DNA of 64,000 nucleotides from Pseudoalteromonas sp. R3 (GCF_004014715.1 NZ_CP034835.1:2108001-2172000), one strand, 5' to 3'. Counted from the first letter of the stretch, positions 1 through 8,412 are shown. The notes: generated by a model from the sequence alone, not told the origin. Made by a program: numbers and translations.

Positions 1-139
1 TCATAAATCCTTTGTCTTTATCATTTTCCCCGCAGTTCACAGGACACCAGTTGTCGCCAGCAATCAGGACCAGCTTGTCATTGTTTGATAACACGACCAG
101 AGGGAACAAGAAAACACAAAAAAGTATGATACGTAGCAT
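1..139 (-). CDS. Periplasmic substrate-binding protein, C-terminus cut by window edge
   Basis: The 46 visible residues begin with a signal peptide (MLRIILFCVFLFPLVVLS) followed by a segment with the pattern GDNWCPVNC and then a Lys/Asp-rich stretch ending in GFM. This arrangement is typical of the start of SBP_bac_3-type solute-binding proteins (amino-acid-binding domain) found in many copies in marine Alteromonadales, often not beside a permease. The rest of the gene lies left of the window. ATG at 139 follows directly from the signal-peptide frame; no strong ribosome binding site is visible. Family assignment is by sequence style only. Confidence 0.55.
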   Translation of the reverse strand, partial: MLRIILFCVFLFPLVVLSNNDKLVLIAGDNWCPVNCGENDKDKGFM

Positions 140-484
140 ATTGCGGTAAATGAGAGGTGATACAGGGAGTCTAGTCAATAAATGTCGGTACGGCAACCAA
201 TTGAAGAACAACTCAATTATCAGTGTGTCTATGCTCGTTCAATTATTTGACTTATATAGAAAAAGTGACTCTAAACGTCTTTCAATGATGTCTAATTATA
301 ACAACATATCTTAAGTAAAAGAGATATGGATATTGACTACGAGTGCCAAAGGATTTCTTCTAAGTTATTGATACTAGTTGTTATATTTGTTCTTGCTGTA
401 AAATCATTAAGAAGTCACCCAAAAGTCAGGTATAGGTATTTTGTATTGGTTATGTTGCCACGAATTAAAAACAGGAGAGGTGAC
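140..484. promoter_or_regulatory. Divergent intergenic region
   Basis: This AT-rich stretch separates the minus-strand binding protein from the plus-strand serine hydrolase, so promoters for both should lie here. An open frame runs upstream of the hydrolase start from 326, but it lacks a signal sequence and a ribosome binding site and is treated as non-coding. No repeat, hairpin or RNA gene was recognised. Confidence 0.4.
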
Positions 485-1681
485 ATGATCAAACATAAGA
501 TAGTGATGAGTTTAGCTGCGACAGTACTTATTGGCTGTTTCAGCCAATTAACAATGGCAAAATGTGCACAGCCTATAGAGGCCACTGAGGCTGAGTTAGA
601 AGGCGGATATCGGGACGTTGCAGAGCTCAAAAATGCCTTTATTGATACCGCACCAAAGCGACGAAATGATGGTTTGGCTGTAGGTGCGGTTGGTATTGAT
701 GGGGGCAACAAAGCGCTATTAATTAAATTGGCACAAGAAATAGAAAACAACATGCATGGGCAGTTCGACAGTTTACTCATCGCCCATAAGGGTAAGTTGG
801 TGTTTGAGTCTTATTACTCTCGTGGTCGTATCAACCTGCCTCATTATCAGGCGTCAGCAACTAAGGTATACACGAGTCTGGCGCTTGGCAGAGCCATACA
901 GTTGGGCTATTTGACCATGGCTGATTTGGACAAACCCCTGATTAGTTTTTTGCAAGGGCTAGATACCAGCAAGCTGACAAAAGGCAGTGATAAAATCACG
1001 CTCAATATGGCGTTGACTATGCGCTCTGGTATTCGGCTTAGTGATGAACAAAAGGAGGGGTTTGAGCAAATGTCTAAACAGCTTAAAGGTCAGCGACATG
1101 CTCAGGCTTTGCTGGAGCGTAGCGCGCCTATCAGTGCACAATCGCAGATATTCAAATATCAGGACGACCCTATGCTGGTCATGCATGTGATTGATGCCGT
1201 GGTGCCCGGAACCGCAGAAGCGTTTATCAAACAGGAGCTACTTGATAGGTTGGGAATCGAACAGTATCGTTGGCAAACAGCTGATAACGGCCTTCCTGAA
1301 GCTGGCTGGCGGGTCAACATGACATCCCGTGATATGCTCAAGTGGGGTACGTTAGCCAGTAACAAAGGTAAGTGGCAGGGTGAACAGTTGATCCCGCAAG
1401 GTTACATCACCAAAGCAATCAGCCCACAACTCCATACAGGGGATGAGGACATATTCGGTGGTGGCAAAGATGTATCTAAACAGGGCTATGGTTATTACTG
1501 GTGGAACGCTGAGCTGCAGTCGGGTGATAAACGCTTTTACAGTGTCTCAGCCCAGGGAGGTGGTGGTCAGTACATCATTTTGATTGAGGAACTTGACTTA
1601 GTCGTTGTGGTTACTGCCAATCGAAGGGAAAACAGCACACTGCAATTAATGGCAGAACGGGTGTTGCCTGCCTTTATGTAG
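485..1681 (+). CDS. Serine hydrolase, beta-lactamase (class C / EstB) family
   Basis: A 398-residue exported protein of the penicillin-binding/beta-lactamase fold, predicted to act in the periplasm or on the outer membrane as a serine esterase or peptidase. The N-terminus is a signal peptide with a possible lipobox (LIGC, Cys18). The nucleophile motif SxxK is S124-A-T-K127. A Tyr-containing motif (YQDDP) and a C-terminal GGGGQYI stretch match the other conserved positions of the family. The start at 485 is chosen because AGGAGAGGTGAC lies just upstream and the signal peptide begins there; the frame is open further upstream but shows no coding character. True beta-lactam hydrolysis cannot be claimed from sequence. 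Confidence 0.8.
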   Translation: MIKHKIVMSLAATVLIGCFSQLTMAKCAQPIEATEAELEGGYRDVAELKNAFIDTAPKRRNDGLAVGAVGIDGGNKALLIKLAQEIENNMHGQFDSLLIAHKGKLVFESYYSRGRINLPHYQASATKVYTSLALGRAIQLGYLTMADLDKPLISFLQGLDTSKLTKGSDKITLNMALTMRSGIRLSDEQKEGFEQMSKQLKGQRHAQALLERSAPISAQSQIFKYQDDPMLVMHVIDAVVPGTAEAFIKQELLDRLGIEQYRWQTADNGLPEAGWRVNMTSRDMLKWGTLASNKGKWQGEQLIPQGYITKAISPQLHTGDEDIFGGGKDVSKQGYGYYWWNAELQSGDKRFYSVSAQGGGGQYIILIEELDLVVVVTANRRENSTLQLMAERVLPAFM

Positions 1682-1689
1682 CAGTAACT

Positions 1690-1722
1690 GGAGAATACCT
1701 GTCAAAGGGCTATTCTCCTTTT
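1690..1722 (+). terminator. Rho-independent terminator after the serine hydrolase
   Basis: GGAGAATA (1690-1697) pairs with TATTCTCC (1711-1718), and TTTT follows. It sits 9 bp after the hydrolase stop codon. Confidence 0.75.
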
Positions 1723-1794
1723 CAAAACAAACAGTTGGTATTCTTCTGGTATTGGCATAGGATCGTCATACATTCATCTCACAAAGAAATTGAA

Positions 1795-2340
1795 ATGCGT
1801 AAAACGGTTGTTGTAGCCATTAGCGGCGCTTCAGGAAGTGGAAAAACGTCTCTGGTAAAAGTGCTTTCTGCGCGTTTCGGATGTCCCGGCATATTATTTG
1901 ATGACTATGTCGATGCTCGGAGCTATCCCCGGAATTTGCAACAATGGCACGCCGAGGGGGCGGATGTATGCAAAATTAAAACGCCGACCATGACAAAGGC
2001 ACTTGAATTAGGTATTGCAGGCAGGCCCGAATATGTGTTTGTTGAAGAGCCGTTTGGCAAAGCGCGTGACTGCATCGCGCCATGGATAGATTATGTGGTG
2101 TTACTGGATCTGCCTTTGGCGCTGTGCTTATCACGTGTGATCAGCAGGCATTTTGTCCAAAGGCAGAGTCATTCATCCCGTGCCCTTGGTAATTATCTGA
2201 TAAAATATCAGGATCATTTAAAAGAAATTTATGCAGACACGGTCAGTATGGCCCGGCGCAACTGCGATTTGAGCATTACAGAAGATCTGCCGGTTGAGGC
2301 CTGCGCAGACAAAGTGACGGAATGGCTACAATCGTTGTGA
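1795..2340 (+). CDS. P-loop kinase-like protein (uridine kinase / nucleoside kinase type)
   Basis: A 181-residue cytoplasmic protein with a perfect Walker A motif GASGSGKT at residues 11-18 and a downstream D-D motif (LFDDY) typical of the small-molecule kinase branch of P-loop NTPases, which phosphorylate nucleosides or similar compounds. A hydrophobic strand ending in VVLLDLP probably precedes the lid region. The substrate is not deducible. ATG 1795 is preferred over a TTG 60 bp upstream because the conserved N-terminal strand begins there. The epimerase gene follows 17 bp later, suggesting co-transcription. Confidence 0.65.
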   Translation: MRKTVVVAISGASGSGKTSLVKVLSARFGCPGILFDDYVDARSYPRNLQQWHAEGADVCKIKTPTMTKALELGIAGRPEYVFVEEPFGKARDCIAPWIDYVVLLDLPLALCLSRVISRHFVQRQSHSSRALGNYLIKYQDHLKEIYADTVSMARRNCDLSITEDLPVEACADKVTEWLQSL

Positions 2341-2357
2341 GTATAAGGTAAAAGACA

Positions 2358-3248
2358 GTGAAGGTATTGGTAACGGGTTCGGCAGGTAGAGTTGGACGGG
2401 CAATTTATATTAAGCTGATGCGTGAATACGAGGTGGTTGGTTTAGATAAAACACCTTGTTCAACGGCTGATTTTGTTGGGGACATTCGTGATATCGATTT
2501 GTTGAACGAGGCCGTTGAGGGCATTGACGTGGTTGTCCATACCGCAGCGCTGCATGCCCCTCATGTAGGGCTGGTTGATGAAGGTATGTTTCAGTCTGTC
2601 AACGTAGAGGCCACACGACAACTTGCTCTGGCAGGCGTTCGGGCTGGGTTAAAGCACTTTGTTTTTACCAGCACGACTGCCTTGTACGGTCATGCTTCTA
2701 CACCTTCAGGGCGCGCAGGTTGGATCACTGAGCAAACCTTACCTCAGCCAAAGTCGGTTTATCACCGAAGTAAAATATTGGCAGAGCAAGCATTACAAAC
2801 TATTTCGACAGAACATAGTTTGCCGGTAACGGTGTTACAAATGTCGCGCTGTTTTCCTGAGCCAGCAGATCTGATGGCAATCTACAGGCTGACACGTGGC
2901 ATTGACGCAAGAGATGTGGCGACGGCACATCTGTGTGCTATTCAAAAAAGGCTGACAGGCTACAATCGTTTTATCATATCCGGTACCACACCTTTTAGCC
3001 GCACAGACTGTGAGCGTTTATATCAAAATGCACCTGCAGTCATTACTGAAAAATGTCCTGAATTGGTATCAGTATTTAAGCAACGTTGCTGGTCATTGCC
3101 GAAATCTCTTGACCGGGTATATGACGCCTCGGCCGCACGACAGCAACTGGACTGGCTACCCAAACACGATTTTAAACGAGTTCTCGACATGCTGGATACT
3201 GAAACGGCTGAGGTATTACCCACTAAGAGGAGTCGCTCGCAGTCATAA
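2358..3248 (+). CDS. NAD-dependent epimerase/dehydratase family protein
   Basis: A 296-residue extended short-chain dehydrogenase. The Rossmann motif GSAGRVG occupies residues 7-13, and the catalytic Y135-xxx-K139 is visible in SVYHRSKI. An acidic D-I-R-D motif near residue 42 fits adenine binding. The C-terminal substrate domain is short, as in sugar-epimerase-like enzymes of unknown substrate. The GTG start at 2358 has a weak upstream AAGG. It is probably co-transcribed with the P-loop kinase; a combined role in nucleotide-sugar or small-metabolite turnover is only a guess. Confidence 0.7.
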   Translation: MKVLVTGSAGRVGRAIYIKLMREYEVVGLDKTPCSTADFVGDIRDIDLLNEAVEGIDVVVHTAALHAPHVGLVDEGMFQSVNVEATRQLALAGVRAGLKHFVFTSTTALYGHASTPSGRAGWITEQTLPQPKSVYHRSKILAEQALQTISTEHSLPVTVLQMSRCFPEPADLMAIYRLTRGIDARDVATAHLCAIQKRLTGYNRFIISGTTPFSRTDCERLYQNAPAVITEKCPELVSVFKQRCWSLPKSLDRVYDASAARQQLDWLPKHDFKRVLDMLDTETAEVLPTKRSRSQS

Positions 3249-3333
3249 AGCTGTGTGCAAAAGCTTTTAAAAAGCGCTTGATTTTTGTTCGCTCTGGCCG
3301 ATACCAAACTACATGGATGGGAGCGGAGGAGCT

Positions 3334-4332
3334 ATGAAAATTGAAAATGCACAAGTTAACATGAGTAATAAGCATGAGGGTCAGGCCCATGTTTATGAAA
3401 AGCGGACTGAAATTTCGGATCCACCAACGTCTGAGAACGTTAACCCAATCCAGTCTGGTAATGGGGGCCAGACCTTACAGGGGGAGGTGGCGGAAGTAGA
3501 CAGTACATCGACAGAGCTGGATATGCAGACCAGCGCCAGAATGTACATCCTGAAATTATTGGTGGAAAAACTTTCAGGCAGTGACGTTCAGTGGTATGAC
3601 GCTGTTGTGGGAAAAGATATTTCACATGCTGAAATGTCCGAGATTATGTCGGCGGGTGAGCAAGCAAATGTCAGCCCAACGGCCCCTACACAGGTGATCG
3701 TCGAGCGGTTAGCACACGAGAGTCAGTCAAACGTCTTCAAAGCTGATGGGCAAATTCGGCTTGAAAGCGGGGAGCAGATCAGTTTTGCGTTTAAATCTGT
3801 CTTTGAGCAGTCACATACCAGTTATGAACGCACCATTGAAAACGTGAATATGAAAGATCCTCTGATCATTAGTTTCACCAATCGTGCCGTAGAATTGGAT
3901 AGTGAACGTATGGATTTTGATATAGATGCTGACGGCGACGCAGATACCTTTGCGCAACTGAAGAAAGGATACGGTTATCTGGCATTGGATCTCAACCAAA
4001 ACAATCAAATCGACGATGGTAAGGAGCTGTTTGGTGCGCTCAGTGGCAATGGGTTTGCCGACCTGGCCAATTATGACGACGACGGAAACGGCTTTATTGA
4101 TGAAAATGACAGTATCTTTGACAGCCTAAAGGTTTGGGTTAAAAACAAAGAACAGGATGAATTAGTGTCACTCAACGATGCCAACATAGGTGCCATTGCT
4201 CTGCAAAACGCAGATACGCCAATGAACATCAGATCAGATGGCCAGCTACAGGGAGCGATTCGAAAGTCGGGGTTTTATCTCGATGAGAATGGAAAACCAG
4301 GCCTTGTCCAGCAGGTAGATTATGTGGTTTAA
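3334..4332 (+). CDS. EF-hand-like calcium-binding protein of unknown function
   Basis: A 332-residue protein without a signal peptide. The N-terminal 150 residues are polar and low in motifs. The C-terminal half contains three Asp-rich calcium-loop-like segments: DIDADGDAD near 196, LDLNQNNQIDDGKELF near 218 and a D-D-D-G-N-G loop near 250. This arrangement is widespread in Shewanella, Vibrio and Pseudoalteromonas proteins with no assigned role. The start at 3334 is chosen for the strong GGAGGAGCT site upstream. Calcium binding is inferred from the loops alone. Confidence 0.6.
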   Translation: MKIENAQVNMSNKHEGQAHVYEKRTEISDPPTSENVNPIQSGNGGQTLQGEVAEVDSTSTELDMQTSARMYILKLLVEKLSGSDVQWYDAVVGKDISHAEMSEIMSAGEQANVSPTAPTQVIVERLAHESQSNVFKADGQIRLESGEQISFAFKSVFEQSHTSYERTIENVNMKDPLIISFTNRAVELDSERMDFDIDADGDADTFAQLKKGYGYLALDLNQNNQIDDGKELFGALSGNGFADLANYDDDGNGFIDENDSIFDSLKVWVKNKEQDELVSLNDANIGAIALQNADTPMNIRSDGQLQGAIRKSGFYLDENGKPGLVQQVDYVV

Positions 4333-4524
4333 ACCCAAAGACATTTAACATAAGTACTTACCCTCAATGCAATTGTTTGGTGTAGAATACCGCGCGATTG
4401 TATGAGGGTCGACATAACTGACTGGTGTCACACCATCAGCCCAGCATTTCTCTTACAATCATAATATTCAGTTGGTGTGTATTGTCTATGTCACCGTTGT
4501 TTTTGTATTAATTTAGGTTGTATC

Positions 4525-5028
4525 ATGAAATTTAAGATGTTCGCCGTGTTGTTTATGCTTGTTGCTGTCGCAGCATGCCAGACAACACTTCACCCCGATA
4601 ATCGCACATCCATCAGCAATATCATCATTGAAGAGCCATCAGATAAACAGGCGCAAGACAGTGAAGTCAGAGTATCTAATGTAGCAGTAGGAAAATATGA
4701 TAGAAAAGGAGGCAAATTTGCTCTTAGCCTGAGATCGTCAAGTTATATTGTAGGTGATTACCAGATCACACCATTTTGGGTTATTGAGCCTGCTGATCTG
4801 GATACTTTCAAAGAACTGCTTTCGAATTACTTAAAACCAGAAGAAGAGAAGGAGTTTACACTGACGGTCGATCTTGGTTCTGCGGGAAATGTACTTGTTT
4901 TGCAGGGTGAAGAGCGGTTGTATCTCAATAATTTTTTGAAGGGTTCTTTTGTATTTACAAGAGAAACCGTTGCTGAGCTTTATCAGTTCATAAATAAGCC
5001 CTATGTGTTACCAGAAAAAGGTAAGTAA
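4525..5028 (+). CDS. Lipoprotein of unknown function
   Basis: A 167-residue protein with a lipoprotein signal peptide ending in VAAC (Cys18), so membrane anchoring is expected. The mature part is acidic, with no recognised domain; it contains SNVAVGKYDRKGGKFALSL and a later PEEEKEF stretch. The ATG at 4525 starts the signal peptide; the longer open frame upstream is Cys-rich and unlikely. A strong terminator follows, so this appears to be a single-gene unit. Confidence 0.6.
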   Translation: MKFKMFAVLFMLVAVAACQTTLHPDNRTSISNIIIEEPSDKQAQDSEVRVSNVAVGKYDRKGGKFALSLRSSSYIVGDYQITPFWVIEPADLDTFKELLSNYLKPEEEKEFTLTVDLGSAGNVLVLQGEERLYLNNFLKGSFVFTRETVAELYQFINKPYVLPEKGK

Positions 5029-5065
5029 CAGCGCTTTTTAAAGCAATTTTTTAATCAATGATGGT

Positions 5066-5110
5066 GTCAGCCCGGACGACTCAGAACCGGGTCTGACGAG
5101 CCTCTTTTTT
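5066..5110 (+). terminator. Rho-independent terminator
   Basis: GTCAGCCCGG (5066-5075) pairs with CCGGG-T-CTGAC (5087-5097, one bulged base), followed after a few bases by a run of T (5104-5110). It ends the lipoprotein transcript. Confidence 0.8.
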
Positions 5111-5160
5111 GCTCTATCCAGCGGCACCTGAGTAGTAGCCGCATGCCGACATACAATGCA

Positions 5161-5380
5161 ATACCAATCTCACTTAGTGCCTGGTCAATTTGAAGGAGCA
5201 AATATACCCTAACGGTGTTAAAAATTTTTCATTTAGAACCTTTACCTAAGCTATTAGTTCGCAAATTTTTGCCTCGCCTATATGGACATAGGTGCCTCAG
5301 CGATAGCTGGACGCGTGAGCGGTGTTACCGACGATATTTTCTCGCCTCAAAATGGAGCACTTAATTAAGCAAATTGGTAT
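5161..5380. repeat. MITE-like interspersed repeat, copy A (with internal insertion)
   Basis: The element starts with ATACCAATCTCACT and ends with AAGCAAATTGGTAT, giving imperfect terminal inverted repeats whose outermost TA could be a target duplication. It aligns along its whole length with the reverse complement of 49461-49622. Shared blocks include AACGG(T/C)GTTAAAAATTTTT, CATTTAGAAC and ATTTTCTCGCCTCAAAAT. Copy A carries about 57 extra bases before the last block. It has no coding capacity. Confidence 0.8.
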
Positions 5381-5386
5381 AAAAAA

Positions 5387-5410
5387 GATAGTGAGATAGT
5401 GAGATAGTGA
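5387..5410 (+). repeat. Three tandem copies of GATAGTGA
   Basis: Three perfect 8-bp copies lie 6 bp after repeat element A, exactly where the truncated DsbA-family reading frame begins. They probably reflect slippage or repair at the junction that removed the 5' part of that gene. Confidence 0.7.
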
Positions 5411-5777
5411 TGCGACTTATCAGGCTTGTCGAGCCGTGATTGCCGCACAAAGTATACGGGAAAACAGTGCTATGGACATGGCAAAAGCCATTCAGCGAGC
5501 CTACTATCTACTCGCACAAAACCCTTCTTTGGATGATACACTGATAGCGTGCGCAGGCTCCATAGGGCTCGATAAGCCAAAATTTCAGGAAGTACTGGGC
5601 TGTGCTCAGACCCAAACACAACTCAGGCAACATCTGGAGTTAACACGTCGATTGAGGGTTTCTGGCTTTCCAGCGTTGTTTTATGTCAACGAGCAGGGCA
5701 ACGCTTATGCTCTGACATTGGGGTTTTGCTGCGCAACTGAGCTGGAGCAGCGCTTTGAACAACTGAATAAGTTGTAA
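5403..5777 (+). pseudogene. 5'-truncated DsbA-family thiol oxidoreductase remnant
   Basis: About 124 residues of open frame resemble the C-terminal two thirds of a DsbA-like (COG3531-type) protein: TYQACRAVIAAQ, a helical segment, then VSGFPALFYVNEQG with the characteristic cis-Pro. The N-terminal thioredoxin strand and the CxxC active site are missing. Upstream sequence is instead a tandem 8-mer and the interspersed repeat. An internal GTG (5436) could still start a 113-residue product, but it could not do disulfide chemistry. Most likely a gene decayed by an insertion or deletion at the repeat. Confidence 0.65.
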
Positions 5778-5888
5778 TCTATCCTTACAAAATGAAACAG
5801 CCAATAAACAACACATAAGCTGCTATTTGCTACATTGATCCGCAAGTCTCTGCATATCTGACAACTGTTATAGATAAGGATTAATACA

Positions 5889-6737
5889 TTGAAAATTAGC
5901 AGTTCTATCCTTCTTACAATCGGTCTGTTTACCTCGTTAGCCAACGCCATCGTTATTCGGCACGATGTACCTGAGCGACACTATGACGCTTCGCTATCTG
6001 ACTTCCCGCCATTGGCAACACTTTATAATATTGGTGTCCATGGCACTTTAATCGCGCCCGACTGGGTACTGACAGCAGCCCATACCGTGTTTTGTATGAA
6101 CCCAGGGCAATCAATAAAAGTGGGCAATGAGCTGGTCAAAGTATCACAGCGTTTCAGTTACCCCGAATATCGATTAGGCGAGCAACACGACATTGCTTTG
6201 CTCAGGCTGTCTCAGCCAGTAACGAGTGTGAAACCGGCTGAGGTTTACAATATGCAGGACGAACAAGGTCAAGTGGTGTGGTTTATTGGAGCTGGTGGTT
6301 TCGGTACCGGTGAGCAGGGAGAAACAGTCAATTATAAGGACAATAAAGGGAAGTTAAGAAAAGCGCAAAATAAAATAGTCAAAGTAACAGACGCCGATAT
6401 TGTCTTTAAATTTGAAGAAGGGAGCAAAGGAGAGGCGTTGGAGGGAGTCTCTGGTAATGGTGATAGCGGGGGACCTGCCTATATCAAACAAGACGGGCGC
6501 TTAGTATTACTCGGTGTGAGTTCACGAACAGATTCCTGGTTTTACGATGTCGGTGAATATGGCGTTACTGAACTTTATACCCGAGTTTCGTCTTATCAGA
6601 GCTGGATTGAGCAAGTGATTGGCGCGCAAAGCGATGCTGCCAGACGTCAATTAGCCAGCGTGGATCCCTTTTTGCACGAAAACATGGAAGAGAAAAGGAT
6701 GGATGCATTGTGCCGCTCACTGTCTTTTGAAAAGTGA
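5889..6737 (+). CDS. Secreted trypsin-like serine protease (S1 family)
   Basis: A 282-residue exported protease. The signal peptide ends near residue 20 (SLANA). The catalytic triad is visible as His65 in LTAAHT, Asp101 in HDIALL and Ser193 in GNGDSGGPAY. The start is a TTG preceded by TAAGGA at good spacing; no ATG lies near the signal peptide. The gene converges on the peptide-array operon across a shared hairpin. Its job may simply be extracellular proteolysis; a link to the neighbouring peptides is unproven. Confidence 0.85.
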   Translation: MKISSSILLTIGLFTSLANAIVIRHDVPERHYDASLSDFPPLATLYNIGVHGTLIAPDWVLTAAHTVFCMNPGQSIKVGNELVKVSQRFSYPEYRLGEQHDIALLRLSQPVTSVKPAEVYNMQDEQGQVVWFIGAGGFGTGEQGETVNYKDNKGKLRKAQNKIVKVTDADIVFKFEEGSKGEALEGVSGNGDSGGPAYIKQDGRLVLLGVSSRTDSWFYDVGEYGVTELYTRVSSYQSWIEQVIGAQSDAARRQLASVDPFLHENMEEKRMDALCRSLSFEK

Positions 6738-6801
6738 GTTAGCCAAAAAAGTAAGCCATTTTTTAATTGTCTCAGTTTTCTATAGGGAACTCAGTATTAA
6801 A

Positions 6802-6849
6802 TGACCTTCGCTGACCCTAGTCGCATTGAGCAGGGTTCAGAGAAGGTCA
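6802..6849. terminator. Bidirectional hairpin between convergent genes
   Basis: TGACCTTC-g-CTGACCCT (6802-6818) pairs with AGGGTTCAG-a-GAAGGTCA (6832-6849), with an A/g internal mismatch. It lies between the protease and the cupin-like gene, which converge here. Confidence 0.65.
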
Positions 6850-6860
6850 ATCCAGTTTTA

Positions 6861-7538
6861 TCAGCTGAGAGCTTGCTGGAGTTGCTGCATATAACGATCG
6901 CCATCAATTACACTGCCAAATGAGATAACACGCTTCGATTGTGTATCTACAAAAACAGGCTGTTCTTTTTTACCGCTATCCACAATGATGTTTAGTGACA
7001 TTGACAGCTCTTTAGGCGGGCTTTGTGAATGTAAGTCCTGAGACTTATCCATATAGAGCACACACCCTTCCTCTAATACAAAGTCGCCATTGAAGTGAAT
7101 ATCAATCTCTTCGCCTTCTTCATAGGCGCTGCCTTTATGTTGATACTCATACATGTGTGTTGTATAGCCACTGCCACTTAGTCCCAGCGTCAATAACTCG
7201 AAATTGTGGTCATGACATAAACCGTATGCGAACAGGTTTTCATCATCTTTAGTGTAATCACTGTCTGCTCTTGGCTCCCACACAACGGCACGTAGCATCA
7301 AGGTATCATCTTTATATAGTACAAATGAGTTCTTACCGTATGAATTGGCTTCGGGGTGCTGAAGTGATTGCATAATATGATCCAATACATCGGGAATATT
7401 CGCTCTCAGCCCCATTAACTGATCTACCAGGCCTGGCGTGTCACACAGTCTCTGACCTTCTTTTACATTGTTTTTAATAAACGCCATCAATCCTTTAATA
7501 GAATTAGGGGTAACGGTTTTTGGTGAGTAAAATTCCAT
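6861..7538 (-). CDS. Cupin-like protein, candidate peptide-modifying enzyme
   Basis: A 225-residue cytoplasmic protein that I do not recognise as a named family. The central part looks like a metal-binding cupin: a C108-H-D-H111 cluster, a turn (GLSGSGYTTHMYEY) and a later His170 after VLYMDKSQDL, the spacing seen in cysteine-dioxygenase-type folds. It is related to the upstream 256-residue protein; compare FVLYKDDTLML with ITLYEDDTWLM. The ATG at 7538 is chosen because it lies 4 bp after the upstream stop codon; a TTG at 7559 would overlap. It is the last gene of the unit that begins with the small-peptide array, so a role in modifying those peptides is the natural inference. Confidence 0.55.
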   Translation of the reverse strand: MEFYSPKTVTPNSIKGLMAFIKNNVKEGQRLCDTPGLVDQLMGLRANIPDVLDHIMQSLQHPEANSYGKNSFVLYKDDTLMLRAVVWEPRADSDYTKDDENLFAYGLCHDHNFELLTLGLSGSGYTTHMYEYQHKGSAYEEGEEIDIHFNGDFVLEEGCVLYMDKSQDLHSQSPPKELSMSLNIIVDSGKKEQPVFVDTQSKRVISFGSVIDGDRYMQQLQQALS

Positions 7539-7542
7539 ATGA

Positions 7543-8313
7543 CTAACACGCCTCTTCAAATTCTGTTAACTGAGCCAGGGTAGCTTTGGCTTGCGTTCTG
7601 ATGATTTGGCAGGGGTCTTCTAAGAACTCAATTAAAGTACTTTTTGCCAGCTGATGATCCACCCTGAACAGTTCCACCAGTGCTTGCCAACGAATGGCAT
7701 TTATTCTGTGTTTGGTGAGTGCACTCAGGTACGGGGCGCCTGTTGCACCAAATTGAGGTAAAAATCCGATAAGGACCTTATATCTTTCCAGATTTTGAGT
7801 ACCAGAGTAACTGGCGATTTTATTGCCCGTTGCAATTTCATATTGCGGGCATACGTCTCGCGTGACTGATTTATTGTGTAGGGCAACGACGACTTTTTCT
7901 TGTTGTCCATGAAATACGTAAGCGTAATCTTTTGCCTGTATTTTCAGGTTTTTAGTCTTAGTAAGGTTATTTTCATCGGGTAATGCGATTACACCATTGA
8001 GCTCCGGATAGGCGCTCACAGCGTAATGATGATCTGAAATAACACAGTATAAAGACTCGGATGCAAACGTGTTTGCTACACCACTTTGAGTTGCAAAAGC
8101 ATCCAAAGTAATAAGCATTAGCCAGGTATCATCTTCATATAGTGTAATACCCCTGCGGCCGATTTTACCCAAAGAAGTGCTATCTTTGCACGCAACCATG
8201 TGCTCAATTTGTGTTTTGAATTGCTGTTTTTCCACATAGTCAAAGAATGCGTTTTCGAGACCTTCAACTGAGCTGCTTGTCGATAAGATACTAATAAAGT
8301 TATCAGTCATCAT
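7543..8313 (-). CDS. Cupin-like protein with C-terminal HEAT-like helices
   Basis: A 256-residue protein, paralogous over residues about 50-170 to the downstream 225-residue protein (ITLYEDDTWLM, VISDHHYAV with H95-H96, then FHGQQEK with H135). The C-terminal 60 residues form an amphipathic, HEAT-like repeat region (INAIRWQALVELFR, then a second helix pair containing EDPCQIIRTQA), a surface often used to bind peptides or proteins. The start is one of two consecutive ATGs behind AAGGACGGC. It sits 99 bp after the last peptide gene, past a hairpin. One of the pair may be catalytic and the other a recognition partner; this is inference. Confidence 0.5.
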   Translation of the reverse strand: MMTDNFISILSTSSSVEGLENAFFDYVEKQQFKTQIEHMVACKDSTSLGKIGRRGITLYEDDTWLMLITLDAFATQSGVANTFASESLYCVISDHHYAVSAYPELNGVIALPDENNLTKTKNLKIQAKDYAYVFHGQQEKVVVALHNKSVTRDVCPQYEIATGNKIASYSGTQNLERYKVLIGFLPQFGATGAPYLSALTKHRINAIRWQALVELFRVDHQLAKSTLIEFLEDPCQIIRTQAKATLAQLTEFEEAC

Positions 8314-8355
8314 ATGCCGTCCTTTTATACTGCCATAATACGAAATTGTTTCGTG

Positions 8356-8394
8356 AAAAGAGGTGAAGTAGCGATACCACTGCTACTTCGACCT
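8356..8394 (-). terminator. Hairpin between peptide array and cupin-like genes (terminator or attenuator)
   Basis: On the minus strand AGGT-c-GAAGTAGC pairs with GCTACTTCACCT, leaving one bulged C, and CTTTT follows. It would let most transcripts stop after the peptide genes while some read on into the two enzyme genes. This is a common way to make much precursor and little enzyme. Confidence 0.65.
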
Positions 8395-8412
8395 ATCTAT
8401 AGCGCTATCTAC

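Noticed and set aside
326..484. N-terminal extension of the serine hydrolase
   Set aside because: No signal peptide, no ribosome binding site, and the true signal peptide starts at 485.
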